Assembly: GCA_023427705.1 (NCBI GenBank)
Contig: JAEZAL010000307.1
Location: 1-5,755 of the forward strand
Direction of reading: 5' to 3'
DNA length: 5,755 nucleotides
From: Bacillota bacterium
Lineage (GTDB): Bacteria; Bacillota; Clostridia; Clostridiales; Clostridiaceae
Shown here: piece after piece, positions 5,683-5,755 of the stretch
How positions within the stretch are numbered: position 1 is the first letter of the stretch
How the letters are laid out: each line of letters starts with the position of its first letter
The notes under the pieces: generated by a model
The model's input: only the letters and a program-made list of their open reading frames with translations
What the model was told of the DNA's origin: nothing
Database searches by the model: none
Program-made: the position numbers and the translations under genes

Positions 5683-5715
5683 TAGATATTTACTTAATGG
5701 CACTATATAATAGTG
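5683..5715 (+). promoter_or_regulatory. Promoter with overlapping palindromic operator
   Basis: TAGATA (5683-5688) and a perfect TATAAT (5706-5711) are 17 bases apart. The -10 box lies inside the palindrome CACTAT-ATA-ATAGTG (5701-5715), so a dimeric protein bound there would block RNA polymerase. Such ACTAT-N-ATAGT sites over the -10 are reminiscent of GntR/YtrA-type autoregulated operons, but no regulator is visible in the window. Confidence 0.5.
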
Positions 5716-5734
5716 GTATAAAAAATATTTATAC
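5716..5734 (+). repeat. Second palindrome in the 5' leader of the last gene
   Basis: GTATAAA (5716-5722) is inverted as TTTATAC (5728-5734) with a five-base spacer. It starts next to the operator-like palindrome and ends just before the ribosome binding site. It could be a second operator half or an RNA hairpin near the ribosome entry site. Confidence 0.45.
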
Positions 5735-5749
5735 TAAAGGAGACAAATC

Positions 5750-5755
5750 ATGAGT
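5750..5755 (+). CDS. Start of a gene cut by the window end
   Basis: ATGAGT begins seven bases after a strong AAAGGAG (5736-5742) and behind a plausible promoter. Only Met-Ser is visible, so no function can be given. The palindromes in its control region suggest it is a regulated gene, perhaps a self-repressing regulator. Confidence 0.6.

Overview
The window is very AT-rich. It has strong AGGAGG-type ribosome binding sites, short A/T-rich intergenic regions and protein families typical of low-GC Firmicutes. The DUF421/DUF4363 pair and the TGS-domain uridine-kinase-like protein point to a Clostridium sensu stricto-like genome. The genus is an inference; no rRNA or other phylogenetic marker is present.

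Layout. (1) 1-397 (+): the C-terminal part of a GNAT (RimJ/RimL-like) acetyltransferase, cut by the window edge. (2) 398-690: a convergent intergenic region with two diverged copies of a repeat built around a conserved loop (GTGACTTGGAGC-N3/4-CGACGGAAC). The second copy is a perfect 24-bp hairpin that abuts the stop codon of the next gene. (3) 691-1763 (-): a two-gene operon, DUF421 (YetF-like) membrane protein followed by DUF4363, with overlapping stop and start codons. (4) 1764-2079: a divergent control region. On the + strand it holds a near-consensus promoter, a 16-bp palindrome, a 12-codon leader ORF with an ideal ribosome binding site, and two mutually exclusive RNA hairpins. The longer hairpin ends in a U-rich tract, which is the architecture of a translation-dependent transcription attenuator. 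(5) 2080-3372 (+): a 12-TM MFS exporter of the macrolide-efflux (Mef-like) type, followed by a clear intrinsic terminator. (6) 3584-5248 (+): a TGS-SAD-uridine-kinase-like fusion protein with its own putative promoter and a terminator-like hairpin. (7) 5249-5755: a small gene split by an apparent frameshift, then a promoter overlapped by a palindrome, a second palindrome, a strong ribosome binding site and the first two codons of another gene.

How it fits together. The genes are short independent transcription units rather than one pathway. The strongest regulatory story is the MFS gene: promoter, tiny leader peptide, competing hairpins and efflux pump fit drug-inducible expression through ribosome stalling, as known for erm, cat, msr(D)/mef, bmrCD and vmlR leaders. 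The inducing compound cannot be read from the sequence. The repeat pair in 436-691 is the other element that ordinary annotation would miss.
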